From positions 89,972 through 153,971 of the forward strand of contig NZ_JBHLWI010000006.1 in the NCBI RefSeq assembly GCF_042432905.1: a DNA stretch of 64,000 bases, read 5' to 3'. This stretch comes from Fontibacter flavus. Its GTDB lineage: Bacteria; Bacteroidota; Bacteroidia; Cytophagales; Cyclobacteriaceae. Positions within the stretch are counted from its first letter, which is position 1; each line of letters opens with the position of its first letter. Made by a program: the position numbers and the translations under genes. Shown piece by piece: positions 27,246-35,334 of the stretch. Under the pieces are notes generated by a model. It worked only from the letters and a program-made list of their open reading frames with translations. It was not told the origin of the DNA and searched no databases.

Positions 27246-28066
27246 TACCCTGTACTGATTTCTGATTGATCAGCTATTAACTTTCTGTAAGCATTCATGA
27301 AATTAAGAGCAGCCTGATAAGGTCTACTGGATTTCATAAAGTTCTCCCCAATCAAGAAGCCATCAAATCCTGCCTGCTTCAAATTCACCAATGTTTCCGG
27401 TTCCGAAATACCGCTCTCAGATATTTTCGTAAATCCAGCCGGGATCTGATCCACTAAACTATAGGATGTTTCTAAGGAAACTTCAAATGTTTTCAGACTT
27501 CTGTTATTGACACCTACCAAATCCAAATGTTCATTCAGAGAAGATGCCAATTCTTCCTGATCATGCACCTCCATTAATACCTCCAAACCCAAACTATGCG
27601 CAAAGGCTGCCAGTTCTTTCAACTTTTGGGGAGAAAGGGCTGCTGCTATCAAAAGGATACAATCTGCCCCTATTGACTTTGCTTCAATGATCTGATATTC
27701 ATCTATGATGAATTCTTTCCTTAGAATGGGACAAAAATTGAATTTGCGTGCCAAGGTCAAATCTTCATTCTTTCCTCCAAAAAACTCTTTGTCTGTCAAG
27801 ATAGACAAGGCGGAAGCTCCTGCCTGCATGTACCCAATCGTTACTGCTTCTACTGAGGCATTGATGTTGATATCTCCTTTTGAGGGAGATTTCCTCTTAA
27901 ACTCGGCAATGATGCCTGTCTTGTCTTCTCTTTCAACATACTTCTTCATGGATACCACCTTCGAATCAAAGTAGATACTTTTCTCAAGAAGCTTGACCGG
28001 GACTAAACTGCTTTTTTCAGCAACTTCAATCTTTTTGTGTGCAATTATTTTGTCTAAAATATTCAT
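27245..28066 (-). CDS. trpC: Indole-3-glycerol phosphate synthase
   Basis: A 273-residue TIM barrel. Active-site lysines and glutamates lie in IIAEFKRKSPSKGDI, LRKEFIIDEYQI and SESGISEPE. Normal length for a monofunctional TrpC. It starts 8 bases after trpD and overlaps trpF by one base, the tightest part of the operon. Confidence 0.97.
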   Translation of the reverse strand: MNILDKIIAHKKIEVAEKSSLVPVKLLEKSIYFDSKVVSMKKYVEREDKTGIIAEFKRKSPSKGDININASVEAVTIGYMQAGASALSILTDKEFFGGKNEDLTLARKFNFCPILRKEFIIDEYQIIEAKSIGADCILLIAAALSPQKLKELAAFAHSLGLEVLMEVHDQEELASSLNEHLDLVGVNNRSLKTFEVSLETSYSLVDQIPAGFTKISESGISEPETLVNLKQAGFDGFLIGENFMKSSRPYQAALNFMNAYRKLIADQSEISTG

Positions 28067-28074
28067 AGTAATTT

Positions 28075-29085
28075 TTAGCTAAATGAAATGGAAGTTTTTG
28101 GGTTGACCAATTTTTGGAATACCTCCTTGGCTTTTCCACCTTTCAAAGATTCTTCTGCTTTCGCTAATGCCTCGGGAAATTCTAATTTCGGGTCGGCAGT
28201 TTTGAGGGCTGCACCTGCATTTGCTATCACCACTGCGTCCTGTTCTGGCGTTCCTTTTCCACTGAGTATATTATCAAATATCTTAGCAGACTCTTCTACA
28301 GTATTACCGCCAGCAATAGATGCGGCAGTCACTTTGGGCATTCCTATGCTCTCAGGACTGATCAGCTTTTCACCGGTATTGGAAATCATCTTAAAGTCAC
28401 CTGTCAAAGAAATTTCATCGTATCCATCCAAAGCATGTAAAATACTGAAATACCCCTCATGCTCTTGGTAAAGGTACGCATATAACCTGGCCAACTCAAG
28501 ACTAAAAACTCCCACCAATTGTTTCTTAGGAAAGCTTGGATTCACCATAGGCCCCAGCATATTGAAGAATGTTTTCACACCTAAATCCTTTCTGATCGGG
28601 GCAACATTTTTCATAGCTGGGTGAAATAAAGGAGCATGAAGAAAGCAGATTCCTGCCTCGTCCAAACTCTTCTTGATTTTATTGACATCATTGGTAAACT
28701 CATATCCAAAGGATGCCAGCAAATTGGAGGATCCGCAGATGGATGAGACACCTGTATTGCCATGCTTGGCCACGTTTTGACCAGCTCCGGCAACTATAAA
28801 TGAGGCCAAAGTAGAGATGTTGAAGGTATCCTTTCCATCACCTCCAGTTCCGCAAAGGTCTATTGCATCATATTCATCTATTTCGACAGGAATACACTGT
28901 TCCAGCATGGCTTCCCTAAAGCCACTGAGCTCCTCCACGGTAATGCTACGCATCAGGTAAACTGTCATAAAGGCCGCTATCTGACTGGTGTTAAATTCTC
29001 CAGTGGTAATCTTTTTCAATACTTCCCGAGCCTGATCTTTGGATAAGGTCCTGTGCTCAATCAAATGATTTAATATTTCTTTCAT
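28075..29085 (-). CDS. trpD: Anthranilate phosphoribosyltransferase
   Basis: A 336-residue enzyme that transfers the phosphoribosyl group of PRPP to anthranilate. The PRPP-binding glycine motif is DLCGTGGDGKDTFNIST, followed by KHGNTGVSS. The ATG at 29085 (MKEILNHLIEHRTLSK) gives the family N-terminus; an in-frame ATG at 29106 would add seven polar residues. It lies 83 bases downstream of trpG. Confidence 0.96.
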   Translation of the reverse strand: MKEILNHLIEHRTLSKDQAREVLKKITTGEFNTSQIAAFMTVYLMRSITVEELSGFREAMLEQCIPVEIDEYDAIDLCGTGGDGKDTFNISTLASFIVAGAGQNVAKHGNTGVSSICGSSNLLASFGYEFTNDVNKIKKSLDEAGICFLHAPLFHPAMKNVAPIRKDLGVKTFFNMLGPMVNPSFPKKQLVGVFSLELARLYAYLYQEHEGYFSILHALDGYDEISLTGDFKMISNTGEKLISPESIGMPKVTAASIAGGNTVEESAKIFDNILSGKGTPEQDAVVIANAGAALKTADPKLEFPEALAKAEESLKGGKAKEVFQKLVNPKTSISFS

Positions 29086-29168
29086 GACATTGCTGCTATT
29101 ATTCAATTCAATTTTTTATGATTACCACCTCACTTACTTAAGAAGGAGGTAAATCCTCACAATTCAAA

Positions 29169-29735
29169 TCAGCTTTCCAGCCAGTTTCTCATCATCTCTA
29201 CTCCATACTCAGTCAATACCGACTCAGGATGAAACTGCAATCCCCTTACCTTGTAGGATGTATGTCTAACCCCCATGATCTGACCATCAGGTGTCCGCGC
29301 AATCACCTCTAAATCTGGAGATAAAGAATTTTCATTGATTACCCAAGAGTGGTATCTTCCTATTTTAAATGATTTCGGAATCCCTTTAAACAAGAGATCA
29401 TTTTCTACCGTCACTTGCGAAGCCAGACCATGCACCACTTCTGAAAGGTTGGTCAGCTCACTGCCAAAAGCTTCTCCTATGGCCTGATGCCCAAGGCAAA
29501 TTCCCAGGATATCTTTTTCAGGAGCATATTTTTGTAAGAGTTCAGGCATGATTCCCGCTTCAGAGGGAATACCAGGACCGGGAGAAAGCAAAATCTTATC
29601 ATATTGGGCGACATCCTCCAAGGTGATTTTATCATTCCTGAAAATATCCATTTGGGGGCCATAGCCTAACTGCCTGATGATATAGACCAGGTTGTAGGTA
29701 AAGGAGTCGTAATTGTCAAGGACGAGGATTTTCAT
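29169..29735 (-). CDS. trpG: Anthranilate synthase component II, glutamine amidotransferase
   Basis: A 188-residue class I amidotransferase. The nucleophile is Cys80 in ILGICLGHQAIGEAFG, with His and Glu in LQFHPESVLTEYG; the SPGPGIP strand is present. It supplies ammonia to TrpE, whose gene ends 29 bases upstream. It could also serve 4-amino-4-deoxychorismate synthesis, but its place in the trp operon favours anthranilate. Confidence 0.96.
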   Translation of the reverse strand: MKILVLDNYDSFTYNLVYIIRQLGYGPQMDIFRNDKITLEDVAQYDKILLSPGPGIPSEAGIMPELLQKYAPEKDILGICLGHQAIGEAFGSELTNLSEVVHGLASQVTVENDLLFKGIPKSFKIGRYHSWVINENSLSPDLEVIARTPDGQIMGVRHTSYKVRGLQFHPESVLTEYGVEMMRNWLES

Positions 29736-29764
29736 GGCTAAAGTGGTCTGAGATTTTTGAATCT

Positions 29765-31171
29765 TTAAATTTCTTCTGCCGTTTTTAAGGCCACTCGGAG
29801 CGCCTCTAATTTATTGGCCACTTCCTGCAATTCTGAAGGTATGGACGACTTTGCCACAACACCGGCACCTGCCTGGAACCTGAGCTGATTGTTTTCTGAA
29901 ACAAAAGACCTGATCAAAATGGCATGGTTGAAATCACCGTTGAAACCCAAAAAACCGATGGCTCCCCCGTAGAATTTTCTGGAAGTATTTTCCAGTTCAT
30001 CGATGAGCTCCATCGCCCTGTATTTCGGCGCACCGGATAGCGTCCCTGCAGGAAATGTATCAGCTACTAGCTGAAGCGGGTTGGCATTATCGGGAAGCAG
30101 CCCAGTTACCTTAGATACAAGGTGGATGACATGAGAATAGTATTGTATTTCCTTGAACACTTCAACTTCAACTTTTTCAGATGATCTGCTCAGGTCATTT
30201 CTAGCCAGATCCACCAACATCACGTGTTCGGAATTTTCTTTGGGATCATCATATAACTTGAGGGCAAGGCTTTCATCAGCTTTATCATGTCCAGTACGCT
30301 TAAACGTGCCGGCAATGGGATAAATAGTTGCTTTCTTGTTCTTGACCACGATTTGTGCTTCAGGAGAACTTCCAAAAACCTTATATGACCCATAATCAAA
30401 ATAAAATAAGTATGGTGATGGATTGACTGACCTTAAGGCACGGTAGACATTGAACTCATCTCCTTTAAATCCTGTGGTAAACCTTCTGGAAAGCACGATC
30501 TGAAAGACATCCCCTCTGTTGCAGTGGTCCTGTCCTTTTTTGAGGATATCCAGAAATTCCTCATCTGTGTAATTGGATACTTCCTCACCAACTAATTCAA
30601 AGGAATAGGCCGGAATGTTTTTGTTGTTCAGTAAGGTAACCAATTGGTCAAGAATGCTTTCTTTGGCATTATTTTCCACCTGATGTTCAAATAGATACAG
30701 CTCATTTTTGAAATGGTCGACGACGATCACATGTTGATACACAGCATAGTGCATCATGGGAATACTATCAGGCTGGGTATTATTCAGGTTTATTTCTTCA
30801 AAATAAGCCACTGAATCATATTGTATGTACCCGAACAAGCCATTATGAATAAACTTGTGTTTCCCGTTCTCGTCTTCAAACTTTCCGGAAAACTCGCGCA
30901 AAGCATCAATCACTTTTAGTCCCCCTCCTATTGCATACTGCATGATCTCTCCATCAGGAAGACTTTCCTTCACCTTTCCATCATTAAAAGAAAATGTGGC
31001 CAGAGGATTGAAGCAGATATAAGAATAGCTGTTTTCCTGACCATGGTAATCAGAACTTTCCAACAAGATCGGATTGGCATACCTATCTCTGATCTGTAGG
31101 TAAATGCTTACAGGTGTGATGGTGTCAGCTAGAAGCTTCTTAAAATTAGATTGTATGTTGAATTTTTTCAT
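29765..31171 (-). CDS. trpE: Anthranilate synthase component I
   Basis: A 468-residue chorismate-utilising enzyme. LLESSD near residue 36 matches the tryptophan feedback-binding LLES motif, so allosteric inhibition by Trp is likely in addition to attenuation. Catalytic-domain marks are IVLSRRFTTGFKGDEF, PIAGTFKRTG, VDLARNDLSRSS and PAGTLSGAPKYRAMELI. It is the first structural gene after the leader peptide and attenuator. Confidence 0.97.
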   Translation of the reverse strand: MKKFNIQSNFKKLLADTITPVSIYLQIRDRYANPILLESSDYHGQENSYSYICFNPLATFSFNDGKVKESLPDGEIMQYAIGGGLKVIDALREFSGKFEDENGKHKFIHNGLFGYIQYDSVAYFEEINLNNTQPDSIPMMHYAVYQHVIVVDHFKNELYLFEHQVENNAKESILDQLVTLLNNKNIPAYSFELVGEEVSNYTDEEFLDILKKGQDHCNRGDVFQIVLSRRFTTGFKGDEFNVYRALRSVNPSPYLFYFDYGSYKVFGSSPEAQIVVKNKKATIYPIAGTFKRTGHDKADESLALKLYDDPKENSEHVMLVDLARNDLSRSSEKVEVEVFKEIQYYSHVIHLVSKVTGLLPDNANPLQLVADTFPAGTLSGAPKYRAMELIDELENTSRKFYGGAIGFLGFNGDFNHAILIRSFVSENNQLRFQAGAGVVAKSSIPSELQEVANKLEALRVALKTAEEI

Positions 31172-31182
31172 GTTCTTGGATT

Positions 31183-31224
31183 AAAAACAAAAAAGGCTTG
31201 CTGGGAAAAACCAGCAAGCCTTTT
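31183..31224 (-). terminator. trp attenuator terminator
   Basis: Bases 31191-31204 and 31211-31224 are exact reverse complements (14 bp; GC core GGCTTGCTGG) with a 6-base loop. On the minus strand the stem is followed by TTTTTTG and then TTTTT, ending 12 bases before the trpE ATG. Its loop and inner arms (31203-31213) also pair with leader-peptide sequence at 31264-31274. Confidence 0.93.
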
Positions 31225-31274
31225 ACAAGTATTTTTACAAACTAATATTTAGGCAATAGCTATTGGTTCTTCCC
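31203..31274 (-). promoter_or_regulatory. Antiterminator pairing of the trp leader
   Basis: On the minus strand GGGAAGAACCA (31264-31274, leader codons 18-21) can pair over 11 bases, one of them G.U, with TGGTTTTTCCC (31203-31213), which is the terminator loop plus part of both arms. The two structures exclude each other. A ribosome stalled on the Trp codons (9-11) leaves codons 18-21 free to form this stem; one that reaches the stop codon covers or disturbs them. Confidence 0.75.
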
Positions 31275-31326
31275 CGCTTTGAGAAGTCAAATGCCACCAC
31301 CAATATTTTGCTTGAATTGTATTCAT
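31249..31326 (-). CDS. trpL: trp operon leader peptide with three consecutive Trp codons
   Basis: A 25-codon frame, too short for most gene finders: it starts MNTIQAKYWWWHLTSQ and ends SGEEPIAIA, then TAA. Codons 9-11 are TGG TGG TGG. It lies 77 bases before trpE, begins about 8 bases after the predicted transcription start, and is followed by a terminator and a competing antiterminator. This is the arrangement of ribosome-mediated transcription attenuation. Codons 18-21 double as the antiterminator strand. Confidence 0.92.
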   Translation of the reverse strand: MNTIQAKYWWWHLTSQSGEEPIAIA

Positions 31327-31339
31327 ATCTATTTGGCTT

Positions 31340-31371
31340 CAAATTTAGCTATGCTTTTTTATTAACAAAAC
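31340..31371 (-). promoter_or_regulatory. trp operon promoter
   Basis: On the minus strand GTTTTG (31366-31371), an 18-base spacer, then TAAATTTG (31340-31347), a full match to the Bacteroidota -7 element TAnnTTTG. Transcription should start near 31333-31335, only about 8 bases before the leader-peptide ATG at 31326. Confidence 0.8.
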
Positions 31372-31451
31372 AATATCCAAGAAAATATATTGGAAATTTT
31401 ATATCCTCATTATTCACAATCTAACAAAAAATGCTATTTGGTAATTTGAAA

Positions 31452-31483
31452 TTGGCAATTGACACCTTATATCAATACATTTG
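31452..31483 (+). promoter_or_regulatory. Promoter of the 75-residue acidic protein
   Basis: TTG at 31452-31454, 21-base spacer, TACATTTG at 31476-31483 (full match to TAnnTTTG). It implies a start of transcription near 31490, 12 bases before the ATG at 31502, and rules out the in-frame ATG at 31481, which lies inside the -7 element. Confidence 0.6.
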
Positions 31484-31501
31484 TATAAATCATTCCATCT
31501 T

Positions 31502-31729
31502 ATGAAATCTATCCCTCAATATTTCAAGCGTGTTTTTGATGATTACCAAGTCTTGGTGAAAGTTAATCCCGATGACTTGACAGGTCTAGAACTAATCATC
31601 CATCCCGATGGAAAGGTTGAAAAAACACCTATGGAGTTTGATGAAGAAATTTTTGAAGATTTGGAGGTAGATGAATTCGTCAATTGCAGTCCTTTGGAAT
31701 TCAACCTATATCTCTCAAAAACTGAATAA
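31502..31729 (+). CDS. Small acidic protein of unknown function
   Basis: A 75-residue cytosolic protein: an amphipathic N-terminal helix (MKSIPQYFKRVFDDYQVLV), a short beta hairpin-like part (LTGLELIIHPDGKVEKT) and a very acidic second half (EFDEEIFEDLEVDEF). I do not recognise a family. It has its own promoter and terminator, divergent from the trp operon and ahead of the pnt genes, which supports a real gene. The start at 31502 is chosen because the earlier ATG overlaps the promoter. Confidence 0.7.
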   Translation: MKSIPQYFKRVFDDYQVLVKVNPDDLTGLELIIHPDGKVEKTPMEFDEEIFEDLEVDEFVNCSPLEFNLYLSKTE

Positions 31730-31796
31730 ATTTTCAGCCTTTTTTCTACTCGACATTTTTCAACTGGATGGTTATTTCGTGTAAAATTTGGTACAC

Positions 31797-31826
31797 ACTG
31801 ACAAAAATCAGTTTCTTTTTTCATCT
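31797..31826 (+). terminator. Short terminator after the acidic protein gene
   Basis: ACTGA (31797-31801) pairs with TCAGT (31808-31812), followed by a T-rich run at 31812-31821. Only 5 bp of stem, so moderate. Confidence 0.45.
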
Positions 31827-31893
31827 TTTTTGATAGCTTCATGCATTAATTGAATTTCAATCAAATTATTTCACGCTTTATCACTAACAATCG

Positions 31894-33018
31894 ATGATTA
31901 TAGGAATAATGAAGGAACCTCAGGATGAGGCAAGGGTAGCACTATTGCCGGAAGCCGTCAAAACGCTACTCTCCTGGAAGGTTTCGGTCTGGGTCGAAAA
32001 CGATGCTGGATCAAAAGCTTATGCCTCGGACCACCTTTATCAGGATGCCGGTGCAGAAATCCACAGCCGGACTGAAGTCCTGAGCAAAGCAGACCTGATT
32101 TTAGGAATACAGCCGATTTCAGAAACAGAAATTTCGCAAATGAAACCTGATGCTGTATTGATGGGACAATTGAACGCTCTTTTCAACCCCAAACTCACTG
32201 AGTTTTTGATCAACAACAACAGGACTGCATTTAGCATGGAGCTTGTCCCAAGAACAACACGGGCACAGGCCATGGATGTCTTGTCTTCAATGGCTACTGT
32301 AACGGGATACAAGGCTGTTTTGATGGCCGCAGATCTTTTACCCAGATTTTTTCCCATGTTTATGACTGCTGCCGGCAGTATTACTCCGGCCAGAGTCCTG
32401 ATTCTGGGTGCTGGTGTTGCCGGCTTACAGGCTATTGCCACAGCGAGAAGACTGGGTGCAAGTGTATTTGCTTTTGATGTCCGTCAGGCTGCCAAAGAGG
32501 AAGTCTTGTCATTAGGTGCAAAATTCGTAGATGTAGAAGGTGCAAAAGAAGACAAAGGTGCCGGAGGATATGCCGTAGAGCAGACAGAAGAATTCCTGCA
32601 GCGCCAAAAAGACACCATCCATGAACATGCTGCCAAGGCAGATGTAATCATCACGACAGCACAGATTCCAGGAAGGAGAGCCCCGCTTTTAGTGGAAGAA
32701 AGAACTGTAAGGGCAATGAAGCCTGGTTCTGTAATCATTGATCTAGCTGCCTCTTCGGGAGGTAACTGTGCCATGTCACAACCAGACCAAACAGTTGAGG
32801 TAAATGGAGTCAGAATCGTTGGGGTTGGAAATCTAGCGGCAAATATGCCTCAGGATGCCAGCAAGATGTACGGGAAAAACTACCTGAATTTCCTTAAACT
32901 CATCATTAAAGACGGTAACCTCAACCTCAATTTTGAAGATGATATTGTGACCGGAACATGTGTATGCCATCACGGCAAGCCTGTAAGTTCAAGAATTGTA
33001 CAAATACATAACAGCTGA
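31894..33018 (+). CDS. pntAA: NAD(P) transhydrogenase alpha subunit, NAD-binding part (dI)
   Basis: A 374-residue cytosolic NAD(H)-binding domain of the proton-translocating transhydrogenase, homologous to alanine dehydrogenase. Marks are VLILGAGVAGLQAIATARRLGA (nucleotide fold), FSMELVPRTTRAQAMDVLSS and TAQIPGRRAPLLV. In Escherichia coli this part is fused to membrane helices; here it is a separate protein, as in Rhodospirillum. It is 2 bases from pntAB. Confidence 0.96.
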   Translation: MIIGIMKEPQDEARVALLPEAVKTLLSWKVSVWVENDAGSKAYASDHLYQDAGAEIHSRTEVLSKADLILGIQPISETEISQMKPDAVLMGQLNALFNPKLTEFLINNNRTAFSMELVPRTTRAQAMDVLSSMATVTGYKAVLMAADLLPRFFPMFMTAAGSITPARVLILGAGVAGLQAIATARRLGASVFAFDVRQAAKEEVLSLGAKFVDVEGAKEDKGAGGYAVEQTEEFLQRQKDTIHEHAAKADVIITTAQIPGRRAPLLVEERTVRAMKPGSVIIDLAASSGGNCAMSQPDQTVEVNGVRIVGVGNLAANMPQDASKMYGKNYLNFLKLIIKDGNLNLNFEDDIVTGTCVCHHGKPVSSRIVQIHNS

Positions 33019-33020
33019 TC

Positions 33021-33338
33021 ATGGAAGAAATATTCAATTATATAGGTGAAAACATGGAAATGATATATTTCCTTGTTTTGGCAATTTTACTTGGAGTGGA
33101 AGTAATTTCCAATGTCCCAGCCATTCTCCATACCCCATTGATGTCAGGCGCCAATGCCATCCATGGTGTAGTGGTGGTCGGAGCTATTATCGTCATGTTA
33201 CAGGCTTCCCCTGACAATTATATGGCATTGACTGTTGGCTTTCTGGCCGTAGTAGTGGGGACCCTAAATGTAATCGGTGGATTTGTAGTCACCGACAGAA
33301 TGTTGGAGATGTTTAAGAAAAAACCGAAGAAATCATGA
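33021..33338 (+). CDS. pntAB: NAD(P) transhydrogenase alpha subunit, membrane part
   Basis: A 105-residue inner-membrane protein with about three to four transmembrane helices (residues about 13-33, 42-65, 70-92) and a basic C-terminal tail (FKKKPKKS). It supplies the alpha-side helices of the proton channel. The end overlaps pntB by 4 bases (ATGA). Confidence 0.95.
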   Translation: MEEIFNYIGENMEMIYFLVLAILLGVEVISNVPAILHTPLMSGANAIHGVVVVGAIIVMLQASPDNYMALTVGFLAVVVGTLNVIGGFVVTDRMLEMFKKKPKKS

Positions 33339-34735
33339 GTTTAAACATACTTGAAATAAGCTATTTGATAGCTTCTTTGACCTTTATCATAGGGTTAAAA
33401 ATGCTTAGCCATCCTGACTCTGCAAGGAAAGGGAACCTAATTGCAGCGGTAGGGATGCTGATTGCCATACTCGCTACCTTGACGTTGTACCAGGACTTTG
33501 ATCAGGCGAAAATGATCAATTATGGATTGATTTTCGGGGGATTGGTTGTGGGCACCGTTATCGGAACCATTATGGCAAAGAGGGTACAGATGACTTCCAT
33601 GCCGCAAATGGTTTCCTTCTTCAATGGCATGGGAGGTGCATGTGCGGCTCTAATTGCGATAATCGAATACCAACATCACCAACATACCACTGTTACCGGT
33701 TTTGATGGAGAACTTTTGGTGATGCTCTTGGGATTGTTGATCGGTTCAGTTTCGTTTTCAGGGTCTTTGATTGCCTATGGGAAATTAGAAGGAAAAATTA
33801 AAGACAGGGTTTTACCGATGAATCAGGCAATCAACATGATTATGTTGGGCGCCATCATTGTATTGATCGCTTATCAGTTATTTGTGGGCTCAACACCTTT
33901 CCAATTCTACATTCTATTGGCATTGGCCTTGGTATATGGCGTACTATTTGTAATGCCTATCGGTGGTGCAGATATGCCTGTGGTGATTTCCCTGCTCAAC
34001 TCCTTTACGGGTATGGCTGCGGCCTTTGGCGGGTTCCTATATGATAACAAAGCCATGTTGACAGGTGGTATTTTGGTAGGTTCTGCAGGTACGATCTTGA
34101 CCATTTTGATGTGTAATGCCATGAACAGATCACTGACCAATGTGTTGCTCGGGGCATTTGGAGGGGCAAGTGCAGGAGGTGCAAAAGGAGAAGCTGGTGA
34201 TCAGACGGTACGGGAAATCAGTGTTTCCGATACCGCCGTACTCCTATCCTATTCTCAAAATGTGGTCATCGTACCCGGATATGGATTAGCGGTAGCACAG
34301 GCCCAGCACATTTGCCATGAGTTGGAGAAACTTCTGGAAGAAAAAGGAGTGGAAGTCAATTATGCCATTCACCCTGTTGCAGGAAGGATGCCAGGTCATA
34401 TGAACGTCCTTTTAGCAGAAGCTGATGTTCCATATGAAAGGATGCAGGAAATGGAAGAGATCAATCCTAGACTGGCCAGCACAGATGTAGTAGTCGTGAT
34501 TGGCGCCAATGACGTAGTCAATCCTGCAGCCAAAAACGATCCTTCCTCCCCTATATATGGCATGCCAATCCTTGAAGTTGACCAGGCCAAAAATGTCATC
34601 ATTCTCAAAAGGGGTATGAGTGCAGGGTATGCTGGCATCGAAAATGAACTCTTTTTCTATCCAAAGACAAGAATGCTTTTCGGTGACGCAAAAGACACCT
34701 TACAGAAGCTTACCGCGGAAGTTAAAGAAGTGTAA
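33335..34735 (+). CDS. pntB: NAD(P) transhydrogenase beta subunit
   Basis: A 466-residue protein with an N-terminal membrane domain (about eight to nine helices to residue 260) and a C-terminal NADP(H)-binding domain with VIVPGYGLAVAQAQH, GRMPGHMNVLLAEADVPY and VVIGANDVVNPAA. With the alpha parts it uses the proton gradient to reduce NADP with NADH, supplying NADPH for biosynthesis. The gene overlaps pntAB and ends the operon before a strong terminator. Confidence 0.97.
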   Translation: MSLNILEISYLIASLTFIIGLKMLSHPDSARKGNLIAAVGMLIAILATLTLYQDFDQAKMINYGLIFGGLVVGTVIGTIMAKRVQMTSMPQMVSFFNGMGGACAALIAIIEYQHHQHTTVTGFDGELLVMLLGLLIGSVSFSGSLIAYGKLEGKIKDRVLPMNQAINMIMLGAIIVLIAYQLFVGSTPFQFYILLALALVYGVLFVMPIGGADMPVVISLLNSFTGMAAAFGGFLYDNKAMLTGGILVGSAGTILTILMCNAMNRSLTNVLLGAFGGASAGGAKGEAGDQTVREISVSDTAVLLSYSQNVVIVPGYGLAVAQAQHICHELEKLLEEKGVEVNYAIHPVAGRMPGHMNVLLAEADVPYERMQEMEEINPRLASTDVVVVIGANDVVNPAAKNDPSSPIYGMPILEVDQAKNVIILKRGMSAGYAGIENELFFYPKTRMLFGDAKDTLQKLTAEVKEV

Positions 34736-34811
34736 AATAATTTAGGGTAACCTTAAGGAAGGTGAAGTGAAAATCTTTTTGCCACTTTCATTAAAGCCCA
34801 AAAATTTAAAC

Positions 34812-34847
34812 AAAAAGAGAAGGCCATTTCTGGCCTTCTCTTTTTTG
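34812..34847 (+). terminator. Strong terminator of the pnt operon
   Basis: AAAAAGAGAAGGCCA (34812-34826) and its exact reverse complement (34831-34845) form a 15-bp stem with a TTTC loop, ending in six T. Confidence 0.9.
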
Positions 34848-35148
34848 AACCAAATTACTTTATTGTCTTTGGATGGCTATCTTCTCAAATTCACAGTAAA
34901 ATAAAGGTTTAATGATACTGCTCTATACATTTCCGATACAACATTGAATAACTTTAACAAGATTAGGATTTACATTTAAAGTTATAAGGAAGGGATGGCT
35001 ACAGAATTCATGTGGCCGAATACTGTATATTCTAGGAAATTCTGGATAGTATCTTGCTAGTTGATGTTATTGAATTGGGTCATAGAAAGGATATCTATTG
35101 AATCGGAAAAGGACTTACATGAATGTGCTTTTCATTTGCCTGCTTGCA
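34848..35148. other. 301-bp intergenic region without a recognisable gene
   Basis: Between the pnt terminator and the small membrane protein gene. Mixed sequence with only very short open frames (one of 21 codons from 34994) that I would not call genes. No clear hairpin. Confidence 0.55.
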
Positions 35149-35334
35149 CTAAAACGCATTTATTAAAAGATAAAACCCTCCTAGAAGAGAAAATAATCCT
35201 GCAATAGATAATTTTACATCTCCAATAGTGACTCCTCCTTTTTTCTTGTATACCCCACCTCTAATTTGAATAATCAAAATAATTATTGAAAAAAGAATAA
35301 ATAACATTCCAATAAGTGAGTTGAAAACATCCAT
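35149..35334 (-). CDS. Small two-helix membrane protein of unknown function
   Basis: A 61-residue protein: helix one at about 5-24 (LIGMLFILFSIIILIIQI), a short basic loop (GGVYKKKGG), and helix two at about 40-60 (IAGLFSLLGGFYLLINAF). Positive charges in the loop suggest that the loop is cytoplasmic. The composition is that of a true membrane protein rather than a chance frame, but there is no operon partner, promoter or family that I recognise. Confidence 0.6.
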   Translation of the reverse strand: MDVFNSLIGMLFILFSIIILIIQIRGGVYKKKGGVTIGDVKLSIAGLFSLLGGFYLLINAF

